Below, in pieces: positions 1-8,749 of a stretch of DNA of 64,000 bases. How positions within the stretch are numbered: position 1 is the stretch's first letter; the number at the start of each line of letters is the position of its first letter. The position numbers and the translations under genes were made by a program. The stretch is taken from the NCBI GenBank assembly GCA_963783945.1, contig CAWAPS010000019.1, forward strand, positions 930,001 to 994,000. Direction: 5' to 3'. Source of the DNA: CAWAPS01 sp963783945 (GTDB taxonomy: Bacteria > Actinomycetota > Acidimicrobiia > Acidimicrobiales > Palsa-688). The notes under the pieces are model-generated. The model saw nothing but the letters and a program-made list of their open reading frames with translations, did not search any database and was not told the DNA's origin.

Positions 1-16
1 GTGAAAGCCTGAACAG

Positions 17-151
17 GTGTTTAGCACGCTCAGCTTCTTTCTCGCAACAGGCAACTCGCCCCCGCCGAAGTTGAGCCCGGGCATCGAGCGCCGAGGATGG
101 ACCTACCTCGGCAAGCGGATCGACGATGACGCGAACCGCATCCACCCCTAG
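17..151 (+). CDS. Possible C-terminal gene fragment at the window edge
   Basis: An open frame ends at TAG 149-151 and encodes about 44 residues ending in GWTYLGKRIDDDANRIHP. Its composition looks coding and it precedes the TlpA-like gene on the same strand. A TGA lies in frame at 2-4, so this is either a short gene from GTG 17 or the tail of a gene broken further left. I do not recognise the family. Confidence 0.25.
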   Translation: MFSTLSFFLATGNSPPPKLSPGIERRGWTYLGKRIDDDANRIHP

Positions 152-251
152 GAGCGAGATGACACCAGTGTCGACGAGGTGCGTCAGCGCCGACCGTCCA
201 TCGAGATGTCTCGGGGGTACTGTGATCGACGTAGAGGAGGAACAGGCCCGC

Positions 252-828
252 ATGGTCGACCGTCGGCGTGATCCTGGTCATGGGGAAGGGCGACGTCGCC
301 GGTTGACGCGCCTTCGGTTAGGGATTTGCGCCGTCGCCGTCGCCGTGATCGTTTCTTCGGTAGTCCTCGCCGTGAGTTACTCGGGAGTCAGCCCGACCGT
401 CCGCGTTTTGAACATTCCGGTACCTCGGGTCGACCTGGCCAACGTTATTCCGGGGGCACCGAGTATCTCGATGGCCAGCCTCCGCGGACATGCCGTAGTG
501 GTCAATTTCCTGGGGATCGTGGTGTCCGCCCTGCGTGAAGGAAATGCCCACTCTTCAAGCTGCCCATCGAAAGCTCGGCAACCGAGTGGTCTTTATCGGG
601 ATCGACGAGGAGGACACTCGCCAGGCGGCGATCAGCTTCCTTCGCGGTGTTGGAGTGACCTACAGCAACGGATTTGACGCCAACGGTTCGGTGGGGCGGT
701 CGTTCGTCATCGACGGGACGCCGACGACTTACTTTATTTCCAACGGTCGCGAGCTTGACTACACTCCGGGCGAGCTCACGACGGCGAGTCTTCGCACGAA
801 CCTACGAGAACTGTTTGGGGTGTCGTGA
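252..828 (+). pseudogene. TlpA/ResA-like thiol-disulfide protein, frameshifted at the active site
   Basis: TlpA-type proteins are membrane-anchored periplasmic/extracytoplasmic thioredoxins that reduce or isomerise disulfides, often for cytochrome maturation. ATG 252 follows AGGAGG at 235-240. An Arg-rich N-terminus leads into one hydrophobic anchor (LGICAVAVAVIVSSVVLAV), then a typical PxFxLxxLxG-like segment and VVVNF. At 507-510 the sequence reads TTCC; removing one C restores VNFWGSWCPPCVKEMP with the CxxC motif at 523-534. The downstream frame (535-828) then continues with thioredoxin-fold sequence (VVFIGIDEEDTR, IDGTPTTYFI with the cis-Pro loop). As given, translation leaves the frame just before WCPPC and no CxxC is made. 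Either a recent null mutation or a sequencing insertion. Confidence 0.8.
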
Positions 829-1134
829 ACCGGAGAATCGCGCCCGCGCCGCCCGGGAGTCGTTCGCTGCAGGTCGCAGAGCAGAGTCGAAACACCGCGG
901 TACACGAAGCCCGACTCGGATCTCTTCAGCCCCTGGAGCCAAAGGGTGCGATTCGATCAGTTCATCGAGACCGTCGGCATCGGACGGCCGGTCCCTCAGC
1001 ACCATCTGCTCGGGCTCTGCCCTCGCTCGACGAGACACCGCCTCGGTAGCGCTCCTCTGCCCGATGCCAGGCGAACTGGATCGAATGCCCGTCGTGATGC
1101 CGACCCCACCACGACCGTCTCGACCGAGAACTCC
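829..1134. other. Gap with no recognised gene
   Basis: About 300 bases between the TlpA-like gene and the convergent small membrane gene. Frames on both strands are open by virtue of GC content, but I see no family signature, ribosome binding site or terminator hairpin here. Confidence 0.4.
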
Positions 1135-1332
1135 TCAAATGTGAGCCTGTCGGCGCCAGATACGAGCCGCCCACACCACCAGCGTCACCCCGACGACGAC
1201 CGCCGCCGCACCCAGCACGGCGAACTGTCCGTGACCAGACATGCCCGAGCCGGGCATCGCTCCGGAACCTTGGGCGATCCACACCGCACCGACAGCGCAA
1301 CAGACCACACCAATGATCCCGCGAATCCACAC
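1135..1332 (-). CDS. Small two-helix membrane protein
   Basis: A 65-residue protein if started at GTG 1332, which is preceded by GGAGAG at 5-nt spacing on the minus strand. It has two hydrophobic helices, GIIGVVCCAVGAVWIAQG and FAVLGAAAVVVGVTLVVWAA, separated by a short Gly/Met/Ser/His loop (GAMPGSGMSGHGQ), and a basic C-terminal end. The longer frame to 1386 adds a Cys/Trp-rich stretch that looks non-coding. No function can be assigned. It is convergent with the TlpA-like gene and divergent from the molybdoenzyme gene. Confidence 0.55.
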   Translation of the reverse strand: MWIRGIIGVVCCAVGAVWIAQGSGAMPGSGMSGHGQFAVLGAAAVVVGVTLVVWAARIWRRQAHI

Positions 1333-1487
1333 CGCGCTCTCCGATCTGTCCCAGCAGTACCAGGCCGGACATCTGCTCAGTATCACTCAATACGCATCTC
1401 CGGGCATGACAGATTGCCGATGAATCCCGACAGGTCGGGGGACCTGACGACCGAACGGCACTTCAAGGCTGTAGAACGTAGGTAGTC

Positions 1488-2243
1488 ATGGATCAGCCGT
1501 CCCCCGAACACAGTCCGGCGAGCGACGACGGCGTTGTCGAACCTCCGGCCAGCCGTGGTTCCCCACTTGGCCGCCGGTTGTTCCTGGGCATGGTGGGCCT
1601 CGGCGCGGTGGGCATCGTGGCCGGGTCCCGGGTTGAGAGCGCGGTCAGCGGCGCGCTCGCTCCCATCCAGCGCGACGTCCCCCCAGCGCTGGGCGACCTC
1701 ATCCCGGGAGCGAACCAGTGGCAGATCTACAACGCCTCCGACGGCGCCTTCCCCAACGTCACCGACCAAGAGTTCCAGTTGAAAGTCGACGGAATGGTCG
1801 ACACCCCACTGACTTTGAGCTATAGCGACCTACTTGCCATGCCCCCAACGACCTTGGTGCGGACCTTCCAGTGCGTCACCGGCTGGCGGGTTCCCGACGT
1901 CCACTGGCAAGGAGTCGCCCTCTCTCAGATCCTCGACCGGGCTGGCGTGACATCCGGCGCCAGCGCCCTGCGATTCTTCAGTTACGACAACTTCGACACC
2001 GAGTCGCTGACCCTCGCCCAGGCCCATCGGCCCGACGTCATTGTCGCCTACTCGATGCTCGGGGCGCCCGTTACCCGCGAGCACGGCGGTCCGGTGCGCC
2101 TCTACGTCGCCCCGATGTACGGTTATAAGTCGATCAAATGGCTGTCCCGTATCACCGTGACCAACCAAGTGGTCCCCGGGTATTGGGAACAAAACGGGTA
2201 CGCGGTGGACGGTTGGATCGGCCAAGGCGACGGCTTCGGATGA
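1488..2243 (+). CDS. Sulfite-oxidase-family molybdopterin oxidoreductase (MsrP/YedY-like)
   Basis: Predicted Tat-exported molybdenum-cofactor enzyme of the SUOX fold, 251 residues, short like the monomeric MsrP/YedY type rather than dimeric sulfite oxidases. The N-terminus carries a twin-arginine-like signal (GRRLFLGMVGLGAVGIVAG, about residues 28-46). The molybdenum-ligating cysteine is expected in TFQCVTGW (about residue 128). Later conserved blocks are DVHWQGVAL, SYDNFDTE, GGPVRLYVAPMYGYKSIKWL and GYWEQNGY. The gene overlaps the following b-type cytochrome by ATGA (2240-2243), so the pair likely forms a membrane quinol-to-molybdoenzyme or reverse electron path. The natural substrate cannot be told; MsrP repairs methionine sulfoxide, but other members oxidise or reduce different substrates. 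Confidence 0.85.
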   Translation: MDQPSPEHSPASDDGVVEPPASRGSPLGRRLFLGMVGLGAVGIVAGSRVESAVSGALAPIQRDVPPALGDLIPGANQWQIYNASDGAFPNVTDQEFQLKVDGMVDTPLTLSYSDLLAMPPTTLVRTFQCVTGWRVPDVHWQGVALSQILDRAGVTSGASALRFFSYDNFDTESLTLAQAHRPDVIVAYSMLGAPVTREHGGPVRLYVAPMYGYKSIKWLSRITVTNQVVPGYWEQNGYAVDGWIGQGDGFG

Positions 2244-2971
2244 CCAGTCGACCTCCTAGCTCCCGGGCCCGCCCGGAGAAAATGTTGTTACGTTTCGATC
2301 GGGTGGAACGCGCCGCACATTGGGCCAACGCCGCACTGTTTCTCATTCTGATCGGCACCGGGGCCATCCTCTACGTCGGCCAGCTCTCCATCCTGATCGG
2401 ACGCCGAGTCCTCATCGATGACATCCACGTCTACTGCGGGATCGCCCTACCCGTCCCGCTGCTCATCTCCCTCGCCGGCAGTTGGGGGAAAGGTTTGCGG
2501 GCCGACCTGTCTCGCTTCAACCGCTGGACCCCCGACGACCGCCGATGGCTTCGCCTAGCCGCCAAGCCCCGCTCGGAGCGAAACGCCGGCCGGGATCAGT
2601 TGGCCATCGGGAAGTTCAACGCGGGCCAGAAGCTCAACGCCGCGTTCGTCGGAGCGGTCATCGTGGTCATGCTGGCCAGCGGGGTAGTCATGCACTGGTT
2701 CACCCCGTGGCCGCTGTCGTGGCGCACCGGCGCCACCTTCGTACACGAGTGGCTCGCCATCGCCGTCATCGTGGTAGTGATCGGCCACATCACGTACGCC
2801 CTGCGCGACCCCGCGGCGCTGCGCTCCATGATCAAAGGGACCATCTCCCGGCGCTGGGCCCTCCGCAACGCCCCGGCCTGGGTCATCGAGACCGACGCGG
2901 CAACCCTCGCCGCCAAATCCACCACAGAGGCGGCCGAAGCCACGACGCCAGCTGGCAACACGCCAGCCTGA
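2240..2971 (+). CDS. Cytochrome b561/formate-dehydrogenase-gamma-like membrane subunit
   Basis: Integral membrane di-haem b-type cytochrome, 243 residues, likely electron-transfer partner of the upstream molybdoenzyme. Start ATG 2240 overlaps the upstream stop (ATGA). Four hydrophobic helices are visible at about residues 29-50, 60-80, 135-155 and 170-190. Candidate haem-ligating histidines are in ERAAHWANA, DDIHVYCG, VMHWFTP and VHEWLAIAVIVVVIGHITYAL, which fits the paired-histidine pattern of this family. The C-terminal tail is Ala/Thr-rich and cytoplasmic. Longer upstream frames run through the molybdoenzyme gene and were not used. Confidence 0.82.
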   Translation: MTSRPPSSRARPEKMLLRFDRVERAAHWANAALFLILIGTGAILYVGQLSILIGRRVLIDDIHVYCGIALPVPLLISLAGSWGKGLRADLSRFNRWTPDDRRWLRLAAKPRSERNAGRDQLAIGKFNAGQKLNAAFVGAVIVVMLASGVVMHWFTPWPLSWRTGATFVHEWLAIAVIVVVIGHITYALRDPAALRSMIKGTISRRWALRNAPAWVIETDAATLAAKSTTEAAEATTPAGNTPA

Positions 2972-3149
2972 GGACCCGCCGCCGGGCACCACGCCCGAGC
3001 TCGGAGCCCGTCATCAGGAGGGCATAGCGCCTATCTGATCAGCTCGAAGATGTACGTCGCTCGATCGGCCTGGACAGGCCTACATTCTTGCAGGACAATG
3101 CTGTGGTGCCGAGCGTTGGTTAGGCCTTCGAAAGGACAACGTGATCTAG

Positions 3150-4178
3150 ATGCGTGTCGGGCTTCTCTACGACCTGGCAAACCCGGAGGAATGGTACCGG
3201 GACCCAACCGAGTTCTACCGCTACGAGCTGAACCAAGCTGTGCGAGCTGAAGCGCTCGGCATCGACGGGATATGGGTAACAGAGCATCACTTCACTCATG
3301 GCTATATCTGTTCGCCGCTAATCTTCTTGAGCGCTCTCGCCGCCCTTACCGAGTCGGTTCGTCTCGGTACGGCAGTACTTCTCCCGGATCTATACCATCC
3401 GGTGCGTCTCGCTGAGGATGTAGCGATCCTCGACGTTATCTCTAACGGGCGGGTGGAGCTCGGGGTCGGGATCGGCTCGGTTCTGCAAGAGTATGAGTGT
3501 TTCGGCGTCGATCCGAGGCAACGCGTGGCGGTTCTGCGCGAGGTACTGGAGATCCTCCGAATGGCATGGAGGGGCGAGGAGTTCTCTCACCACGGCAAGC
3601 ATTTCGACGTGGGACCGATCACTGTGCTTCCGAGACCGGTCCAACGACCGCACCCTCCCATCCTTGGTGGCGCCGTCATGCTGGCCGGCGCCAGACGTGT
3701 CGGCCGGTGGGGTCTTCCGCTCCAATGGATCGATCGAGAGATCGGGGAGGCCTACCTCGAGGCCTTCGTGGAGGCAGGGCACCCACACGATCAGGCCACG
3801 ATCGATGGCTACCTTGCCTTGTTTGTTTGCGACGACCCCACCGCGGCCTGGGAACAGACCCGCGAGCACTACAAGTACCAGTTCAGCCGGAACATCCGCT
3901 ACGGCTTGAAGGCGGTCGGCCCTGGGGGCAACGTCATCGAGCGCCCGTTACCAACCATGGAGGATATCGAAGGACTGCGAGCGGCGGGCTCTTTTTACCT
4001 CCTAACTCCAGACCAGGCCATCGAGCAAATTGAGAACCTGACGAGGGGCCTTCCTGTTTCGGGGTTGATCTGCCACAATCGGCTTTGCGGGATGCCGGAT
4101 GACCTCAGCGAACGTCACCTAGAGTTGATGGCGACGGTGATCAAGCCGGCCATTGCCAGCTTCGGGCTCTCCGCCTGA
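3150..4178 (+). CDS. Luciferase-like (LLM class) flavin-dependent oxidoreductase
   Basis: A TIM-barrel F420- or FMN-dependent oxidoreductase/monooxygenase of 342 residues, the usual size. It begins MRVGLLYDLANPEEWYRD, and barrel landmarks include IDGIWVTEHHFTHGY (about residue 35), RLGTAVLLPDLYHPVRLAED, NGRVELGVGIGS with the Gly-rich turn, RPVQRPHPPILGG and the late PDQAIEQIENL segment. It stands alone, 178 nt after the cytochrome gene, and precedes an enolase-type gene on the same strand. The substrate is unknown; the family covers alkanal monooxygenases, F420-dependent dehydrogenases and desulfurisation enzymes. AAAGGA upstream is rather far from ATG. Confidence 0.85.
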   Translation: MRVGLLYDLANPEEWYRDPTEFYRYELNQAVRAEALGIDGIWVTEHHFTHGYICSPLIFLSALAALTESVRLGTAVLLPDLYHPVRLAEDVAILDVISNGRVELGVGIGSVLQEYECFGVDPRQRVAVLREVLEILRMAWRGEEFSHHGKHFDVGPITVLPRPVQRPHPPILGGAVMLAGARRVGRWGLPLQWIDREIGEAYLEAFVEAGHPHDQATIDGYLALFVCDDPTAAWEQTREHYKYQFSRNIRYGLKAVGPGGNVIERPLPTMEDIEGLRAAGSFYLLTPDQAIEQIENLTRGLPVSGLICHNRLCGMPDDLSERHLELMATVIKPAIASFGLSA

Positions 4179-4517
4179 GCTGATCCGCTCACCCAGCCTG
4201 GCCCCACCGCGCTCGAACACCATCCGGACCGCTCGCTCGAGGAATTCCGCGCCCTTCACGCCCGGATCTGCAACTTCACCCTCGCCGGCACGGGCCTGAT
4301 CGGTACCGGCACCTTCCCCCCTACGTCCCGTAGGAGGCGATGTGTGAGCCGCAGCTCTCTGGGTACAACATCACTGATGTCGTTGGGATCCCAGCCTTCA
4401 AGTCGCTCCCCAAAGACACCGCGGCGATCTTCTGCGAGGCTGCGGCGGTCACGGGTACGGGACAAGAACCGGGTGCGTGGCAGCAGCCGGCGGCAGGGCT
4501 AGCCCGGTGGCAGAGCT
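4179..4517. other. Gap with possible decayed coding remnant
   Basis: The plus strand reads EEFRALHARICNFTLAG and then GTGLIGTGTFPP at about 4230-4325, and in another frame IPAFKSLPKDTAAIFCEAA at about 4390-4440. These look coding in composition but sit in different frames without a start, so they may be remnants of a lost gene. I do not recognise the family. Confidence 0.3.
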
Positions 4518-5630
4518 GTGACCAATCGAGACTCGATGATCGAGACCATCGGTGTCGCCGTATACGAGGTACCGACCGACAAGCCCGAGGCGGACGGCAC
4601 CCTGGCTTGGTCTTCGACGACGGTTGTCACCGTCGAAGTGTCCGGAGGCGGTCGCAGCGGGTTCGGCTGGACCTATGCCGGGTCCGGTAGTGGCACGGTA
4701 GTCACCGACGCGCTAGTCGACGTCTGTGTTGGTGCCGACGCCTTTGACGTGGCGGGCGTCAACGAGAGGATGGTCAGGGCGTGTCGAAATCTGGGCCGTT
4801 CAGGGCTGGTGGCGTGCGCCATCTCCGCGGTCGATATCGCCTTGTGGGACCTGAAGGCACGGCTGCTGGAACTTCCGCTGGCACGCTTGTTCGGCCAGGT
4901 GCGACTCGATGCGCCGATCTACGGCTCCGGGGGGTTCACGACCTACGACGATGCCACCACGACGGCGCAGCTCGAGCAGTGGGTGTCCGAATGGGGCATC
5001 CCGCGGGTCAAGATCAAGATCGCCGAGTCGTGGGGTTGCGAACCGGGCCGGGACCTGGCCAGAGTGGCGTTGACCCGCCAGGTCGTGGGCGACGACGTGG
5101 AGGTGTTTGTCGATGCCAACGGCGGCTACACCGCAAAGCAGGCGGTCCGGGTGGGCCGAGCCTGCCACGACGACAACGGAGTCACGTGGTTCGAGGAGCC
5201 AGTCTCGTCGGACGATCTTGACGGGCTGCGGGAGGTGCGCGACAACTGCGCGGCGGATGTCACGGCGGGGGAATACGGCTACCACCTCGACTATTTCGCC
5301 AGGATGATCGACGCGGCAGCCATCGATTGCCTGCAGGTCGACCTGACCCGATGCGGCGGCTACACCGTCTGGTTACAGGCTGCGGCAGTCGCCGCCGCCC
5401 ACAACCTGCAGGTGTCTGGGCATTGCGCTCCCAACCTGCACGCGCACGTGGCCACCGCGGTGGCGAACTTGCGGCACTTGGAGTACTTCCACGACCACCA
5501 CCGCATCGAGACGACCCTATTCGACGGCGCGTTACCTCCTGACGGCGGCACACTCACCCCCGCCCTCGACCGCCCAGGTCACGGGCTCGTCCTGCGCCGA
5601 GCGGACGCCGAGCGGTACCGGGTCAAATGA
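4518..5630 (+). CDS. Enolase-superfamily enzyme (mandelate racemase/muconate lactonizing type)
   Basis: A dehydratase/racemase-like enzyme of 370 residues from GTG 4518. The capping domain runs to about residue 115 and the barrel follows. The catalytic Lys region is PRVKIKIAES (about 165-174), and metal ligands are expected in VDANGGYT (about 199), WFEEPVSSDD (about 225) and GEYGYH (about 251). The C-terminal barrel contains VSGHCAPNLHAHV, with a His typical of the general base or acid position. Members abstract the alpha-proton of a carboxylate substrate, usually an acid sugar. The neighbours (TPP oxidase, GMC/gluconate-dehydrogenase-like pair) fit sugar-acid oxidation, but substrate is inference. 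Confidence 0.85.
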   Translation: MTNRDSMIETIGVAVYEVPTDKPEADGTLAWSSTTVVTVEVSGGGRSGFGWTYAGSGSGTVVTDALVDVCVGADAFDVAGVNERMVRACRNLGRSGLVACAISAVDIALWDLKARLLELPLARLFGQVRLDAPIYGSGGFTTYDDATTTAQLEQWVSEWGIPRVKIKIAESWGCEPGRDLARVALTRQVVGDDVEVFVDANGGYTAKQAVRVGRACHDDNGVTWFEEPVSSDDLDGLREVRDNCAADVTAGEYGYHLDYFARMIDAAAIDCLQVDLTRCGGYTVWLQAAAVAAAHNLQVSGHCAPNLHAHVATAVANLRHLEYFHDHHRIETTLFDGALPPDGGTLTPALDRPGHGLVLRRADAERYRVK

Positions 5631-5652
5631 CCGTTCACCGAATCCAGACCGG

Positions 5653-5668
5653 CGGTACCTCGGTACCG
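5653..5668. promoter_or_regulatory. Inverted repeat upstream of the TPP-enzyme gene
   Basis: CGGTACC-TC-GGTACCG forms a near-perfect dyad 33 nt before the start codon of the TPP enzyme. It could be an operator for a dimeric regulator. No regulator gene lies next to it. Confidence 0.25.
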
Positions 5669-5700
5669 ACACCACGACGACACAAAGCGGGAGTAACGAG

Positions 5701-7503
5701 ATGGCAAAGATGACCGCGGCAGACAACCTGTGCGACCGGCTGGTGGAGTGGGGTGTGACCACCATCTACGGGTTCCCGGGGGACGGGATCAACGGGATCC
5801 TGGGCTCGCTGCGCCGCCACCAAGCTGAACTGCGGTTCGTGCAGACGCGCCACGAGGAGATGGCCAGTTTCATGGCCTGCGGGCACGCCAAGTTCACCGG
5901 CGAGGTCGGAGTGTGCATGGCCACCTCCGGCCCGGGAGCGATCCATCTGTTGAACGGCTTGTACGACGCCAAACTGGATCATCAGCCCGTGGTGGCTATC
6001 GTCGGCCAAACGTTCGTCCGGGCCCTGGGCGGGGACTTTCAGCAAGAGGTCAACTTGCTGCAGCTGTATTCGGACGTGGCCTCGTCGTGGTGCCAGCAGG
6101 TTAACACCCCGTCCTCGATCCGCCACATCGTGGACCGAGCCATGCGCATCGCCCAAGCGGAGCGGACGGTGACCGCGGTGATCGTCCCCGCCGACGTCCA
6201 GGACATGGAAGCAGTCGAAGAGCAACCCAAAGCCACCCACACCGTGCACACCGGGGTCGGCTGGTGGAAACCCAGGGTCATTCCCTCAACCGACCAGCTC
6301 CAAGCGGCGGCCAGCATTCTCAACGCCGGGGAGAAGGTGGCGATGCTGATCGGGGCGGGGGCCCTGGAGGCCACCGACGAAGTCTTGGCCGTCGCTGATG
6401 CCCTCGGGGCGGGGGTGGCCAAAGCGCTCCTGGGCAAAGCCGCGGTCCCCGACGACGTCCCGTACTGCACAGGCAGCATCGGCCTGCTGGGCACGAAACC
6501 ATCGTGGGACATGATGCAAGACGCCGACACGTTATTGATGGTCGGCTCGTCGTTCCCGTACTCGGAGTTCCTACCGACCACCGGCCAAGCCCAAGCCGTC
6601 CAGATCGACCTGGCACCGAGGATGCTGTCCATCCGCTACCCGATGGACCTGGCGCTGGTTGGCGACGCCAAAGACACGCTGCGTGAGCTACTGCCACTGC
6701 TGCACCGCAAGACGGACCGCTCCTGGCAGGACAAGATCGCCGAGAACGTCAGTGCCTGGTGGCAAGAAATGGATGATCTGGGACGGCCCTCGGACCTCGA
6801 CGGCCGGGTCCGCCCCCAGAGCGTTTTCTCTTCACTTTCGCGTCATCTGCCCGACAATGCGGTGCTGTCGTCGGACTCGGGCACCGCGGCCGATTGGTAC
6901 GCCCGTCACATCCGGATTCGGCGGGGAATGAAAGCGTCGCTATCGGGCAACCTCGCTACTATGGTCCCAGGCGTCCCCTACGCGATGGCGGCCAAGTTCG
7001 CCTTTTCGGATCGCGTCGCAGTGGCGATGGTCGGCGACGGGGCTATGCAGATGGGTGGTATGGCAGAGCTGCTCACAGCCGCGAAGTACTACAAAACCTG
7101 GGCCGATCCCCGCTACGTGGTGGTGGTGTTGAACAACGAGGACCTCAACCAGGTGACCTGGGAGCAGCGCGCCATGGAAGGCGACCCCCGCTTCGACGCC
7201 TCCCAGGCCATCCCGGCAATGTCTTACGCCGCCTGGGCGGAGCTGATCGGTCTAAAAGGCATCAAGGTCACCGCCGCCGACCAACTGGAGGACGCTTTCA
7301 ATGCGGCGTTCGCAGCCGATCGGCCGGCCATCGTGGACGTGATGACCACCCCAGACGAGCCGCCTATGCCGCCGCACGTCACCTTCGATCAGGCTAAGGC
7401 GCTGACCTCCTCGGTGCTGGCCGACCCGAGCCAAGGGATCGCGGGCGCCAAAGAAGGGATACGAGAGATGATCCACGAGCTCATCCATCACGAGAAGGAC
7501 TGA
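5701..7503 (+). CDS. Thiamine-pyrophosphate-dependent oxidase (pyruvate oxidase/acetolactate synthase family)
   Basis: A 600-residue cytoplasmic TPP enzyme with the full three-domain layout. The N-terminal PYR domain has GFPGDGINGILGSL and the catalytic Glu in RHEEMASFMA (about residue 50). The central domain has IGAGALEATDEVL, and the C-terminal PP domain carries the TPP/Mg motif starting GDGAMQMGGMAELL and ending LNNED. GGAG precedes ATG 5701 with good spacing. The sequence style fits pyruvate oxidase (PoxB)-like enzymes, which decarboxylate a 2-oxo acid and pass electrons to quinone or oxygen. It starts a close-packed run of four genes ending with a GMC flavoprotein, which suggests joint oxidation of a sugar acid or 2-oxo acid. 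Pyruvate as substrate is not proven. Confidence 0.85.
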   Translation: MAKMTAADNLCDRLVEWGVTTIYGFPGDGINGILGSLRRHQAELRFVQTRHEEMASFMACGHAKFTGEVGVCMATSGPGAIHLLNGLYDAKLDHQPVVAIVGQTFVRALGGDFQQEVNLLQLYSDVASSWCQQVNTPSSIRHIVDRAMRIAQAERTVTAVIVPADVQDMEAVEEQPKATHTVHTGVGWWKPRVIPSTDQLQAAASILNAGEKVAMLIGAGALEATDEVLAVADALGAGVAKALLGKAAVPDDVPYCTGSIGLLGTKPSWDMMQDADTLLMVGSSFPYSEFLPTTGQAQAVQIDLAPRMLSIRYPMDLALVGDAKDTLRELLPLLHRKTDRSWQDKIAENVSAWWQEMDDLGRPSDLDGRVRPQSVFSSLSRHLPDNAVLSSDSGTAADWYARHIRIRRGMKASLSGNLATMVPGVPYAMAAKFAFSDRVAVAMVGDGAMQMGGMAELLTAAKYYKTWADPRYVVVVLNNEDLNQVTWEQRAMEGDPRFDASQAIPAMSYAAWAELIGLKGIKVTAADQLEDAFNAAFAADRPAIVDVMTTPDEPPMPPHVTFDQAKALTSSVLADPSQGIAGAKEGIREMIHELIHHEKD

Positions 7504-7505
7504 CG

Positions 7506-7982
7506 ATGACCAACACAGTTGCTCAGAGCCACGGAGAGGCCCTCGGTGAGATCACCCACTTCGTCGACCGAGTGTTCGCCGACGTGGCCCACGGGCGGTT
7601 CGAGCGGTCGTTAGCGGGGATGACCGCGGTGGCCGCTGCGGTGACCACCGCCGAGGTCTTCTTGGAACATTACAAGGCGAGCTTCGGCAACAAATGGATG
7701 TGGAGCCCAATCATCGTCACCCCGCCAGTGATCATCGCCGGAGTGGCCGGGGTGTTCTCGAAAAAATGGGCCAAAACTGTCCTGCCGGCCACGGCGCTGG
7801 TTTACACGGCCAACGGCCTGCTGGGCGAGTACTTCCACGCTCGGGGGGTGGCCCGCAAACCGGGCGGATGGTCGCTGGCTTCCTACAACTTGCCGATGGG
7901 TCCTCCGATCTCGGCGCCTGGTTTGATGACCCTGGTCGGTGGGATGGGCCTTCTGGCGGCCGTGCTGCGCCGGGAGGACTGA
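7506..7982 (+). CDS. Small membrane protein in the TPP-enzyme/GMC group
   Basis: 158 residues, started at ATG 7506 two bases after the TPP-enzyme stop with AAGGA inside the preceding codons. Three or four hydrophobic helices are visible: SLAGMTAVAAAVTTAEVFLE, SPIIVTPPVIIAGVAGVF, TVLPATALVYTANGLLG and APGLMTLVGGMGLLAAVL. The loop EYFHARGVARKPGGWSLASYN contains His/Trp residues. I do not recognise a named family. Its position between the TPP enzyme and a gluconate-dehydrogenase subunit-3-like gene, with 1-2 nt spacing on both sides, suggests a membrane anchor or electron-transfer helper of that system. Confidence 0.75.
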   Translation: MTNTVAQSHGEALGEITHFVDRVFADVAHGRFERSLAGMTAVAAAVTTAEVFLEHYKASFGNKWMWSPIIVTPPVIIAGVAGVFSKKWAKTVLPATALVYTANGLLGEYFHARGVARKPGGWSLASYNLPMGPPISAPGLMTLVGGMGLLAAVLRRED

Positions 7983-7983
7983 G

Positions 7984-8721
7984 ATGGCCCGCGACCTGTC
8001 CAAGGCCGACCATCTCCCCAATCTGCGCCCCGGCCGCCAGGCGCAGCACCCCTCGTGGTTGCCCCTGCAGCGGCGGGGAACCACTCCGCAGATGATCGGG
8101 CGATACCCCGATTTCGACGTGTTCGACGCCGCCGGCACCTGGGACGAGGCCACCGCCGACGTGGTCAACGCCCGCCTCCACCCCCCACCGGACCTGAACT
8201 TCTTTACCGCCGCGGAGAGCCCTACGGTGCGGGCGTTCTGCGATGTGTGCGTCGCCCAGGACGGCGAGCCCCGGGTGCCTGTGGTCGAGCTGGTCGACGA
8301 GAAACTGGCCGCCGGCCGGCTCGACGGCTACCAGTACGCAGACATGCCCGACGACCGCGACACCTGGCGGCTGGTGCTGGCCGGCCTCGACGAGATCGCC
8401 GAGACCCGCTACGGGCAGGCCACTTTCGCCACGGCGGGGCCCGACACTCAGGAGGCCATCGTCGGGCTGTTGGCCAGAGCCGAGCTGGCGGGCGGGTCAT
8501 GGGACCAACTGAACGTGAAGCGAGCTTGGTCAGTGTGCATGCGGATGATCTTGGCCGCGTTCTACTCGCATCCGTGGGCGTGGAACGAAATCGGATTCGG
8601 CGGCCCGGCCTACCCCCGCGGCTACATGCGCCTCGGGCCGACCAGCACCCGCGAACCGTTCGAGCGATCCGGCGCCACCGACGAGGACCCGGGCCGAGTC
8701 GTCCCCAGGCTCGACGGGTGA
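7984..8721 (+). CDS. Gluconate 2-dehydrogenase subunit-3-like protein
   Basis: 245 residues from ATG 7984, one base after the previous stop. The N-terminal 40 residues are basic and proline-rich (RPGRQAQHPSWLPLQRRGTTPQM). The core has LNFFTAAESPTVRAFCDVCVAQ and later DTQEAIVGLLARAELAGGSW and MILAAFYSHPWAWNEIGFGGPAYPRG, the pattern of the small subunit that partners GMC-type gluconate 2-dehydrogenases. There is no clear Tat signal, unlike classical subunit 3. It probably assembles with the GMC flavoprotein encoded 28 nt downstream. Confidence 0.78.
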   Translation: MARDLSKADHLPNLRPGRQAQHPSWLPLQRRGTTPQMIGRYPDFDVFDAAGTWDEATADVVNARLHPPPDLNFFTAAESPTVRAFCDVCVAQDGEPRVPVVELVDEKLAAGRLDGYQYADMPDDRDTWRLVLAGLDEIAETRYGQATFATAGPDTQEAIVGLLARAELAGGSWDQLNVKRAWSVCMRMILAAFYSHPWAWNEIGFGGPAYPRGYMRLGPTSTREPFERSGATDEDPGRVVPRLDG

Positions 8722-8749
8722 CCGCCTACCGTTCGCCGGGGCCGACCAG

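Noticed and set aside
2138..2240. Upstream extension of the cytochrome gene
   Set aside because: It overlaps the molybdoenzyme's conserved C-terminus in another frame; the ATGA overlap at 2240 is the better start.
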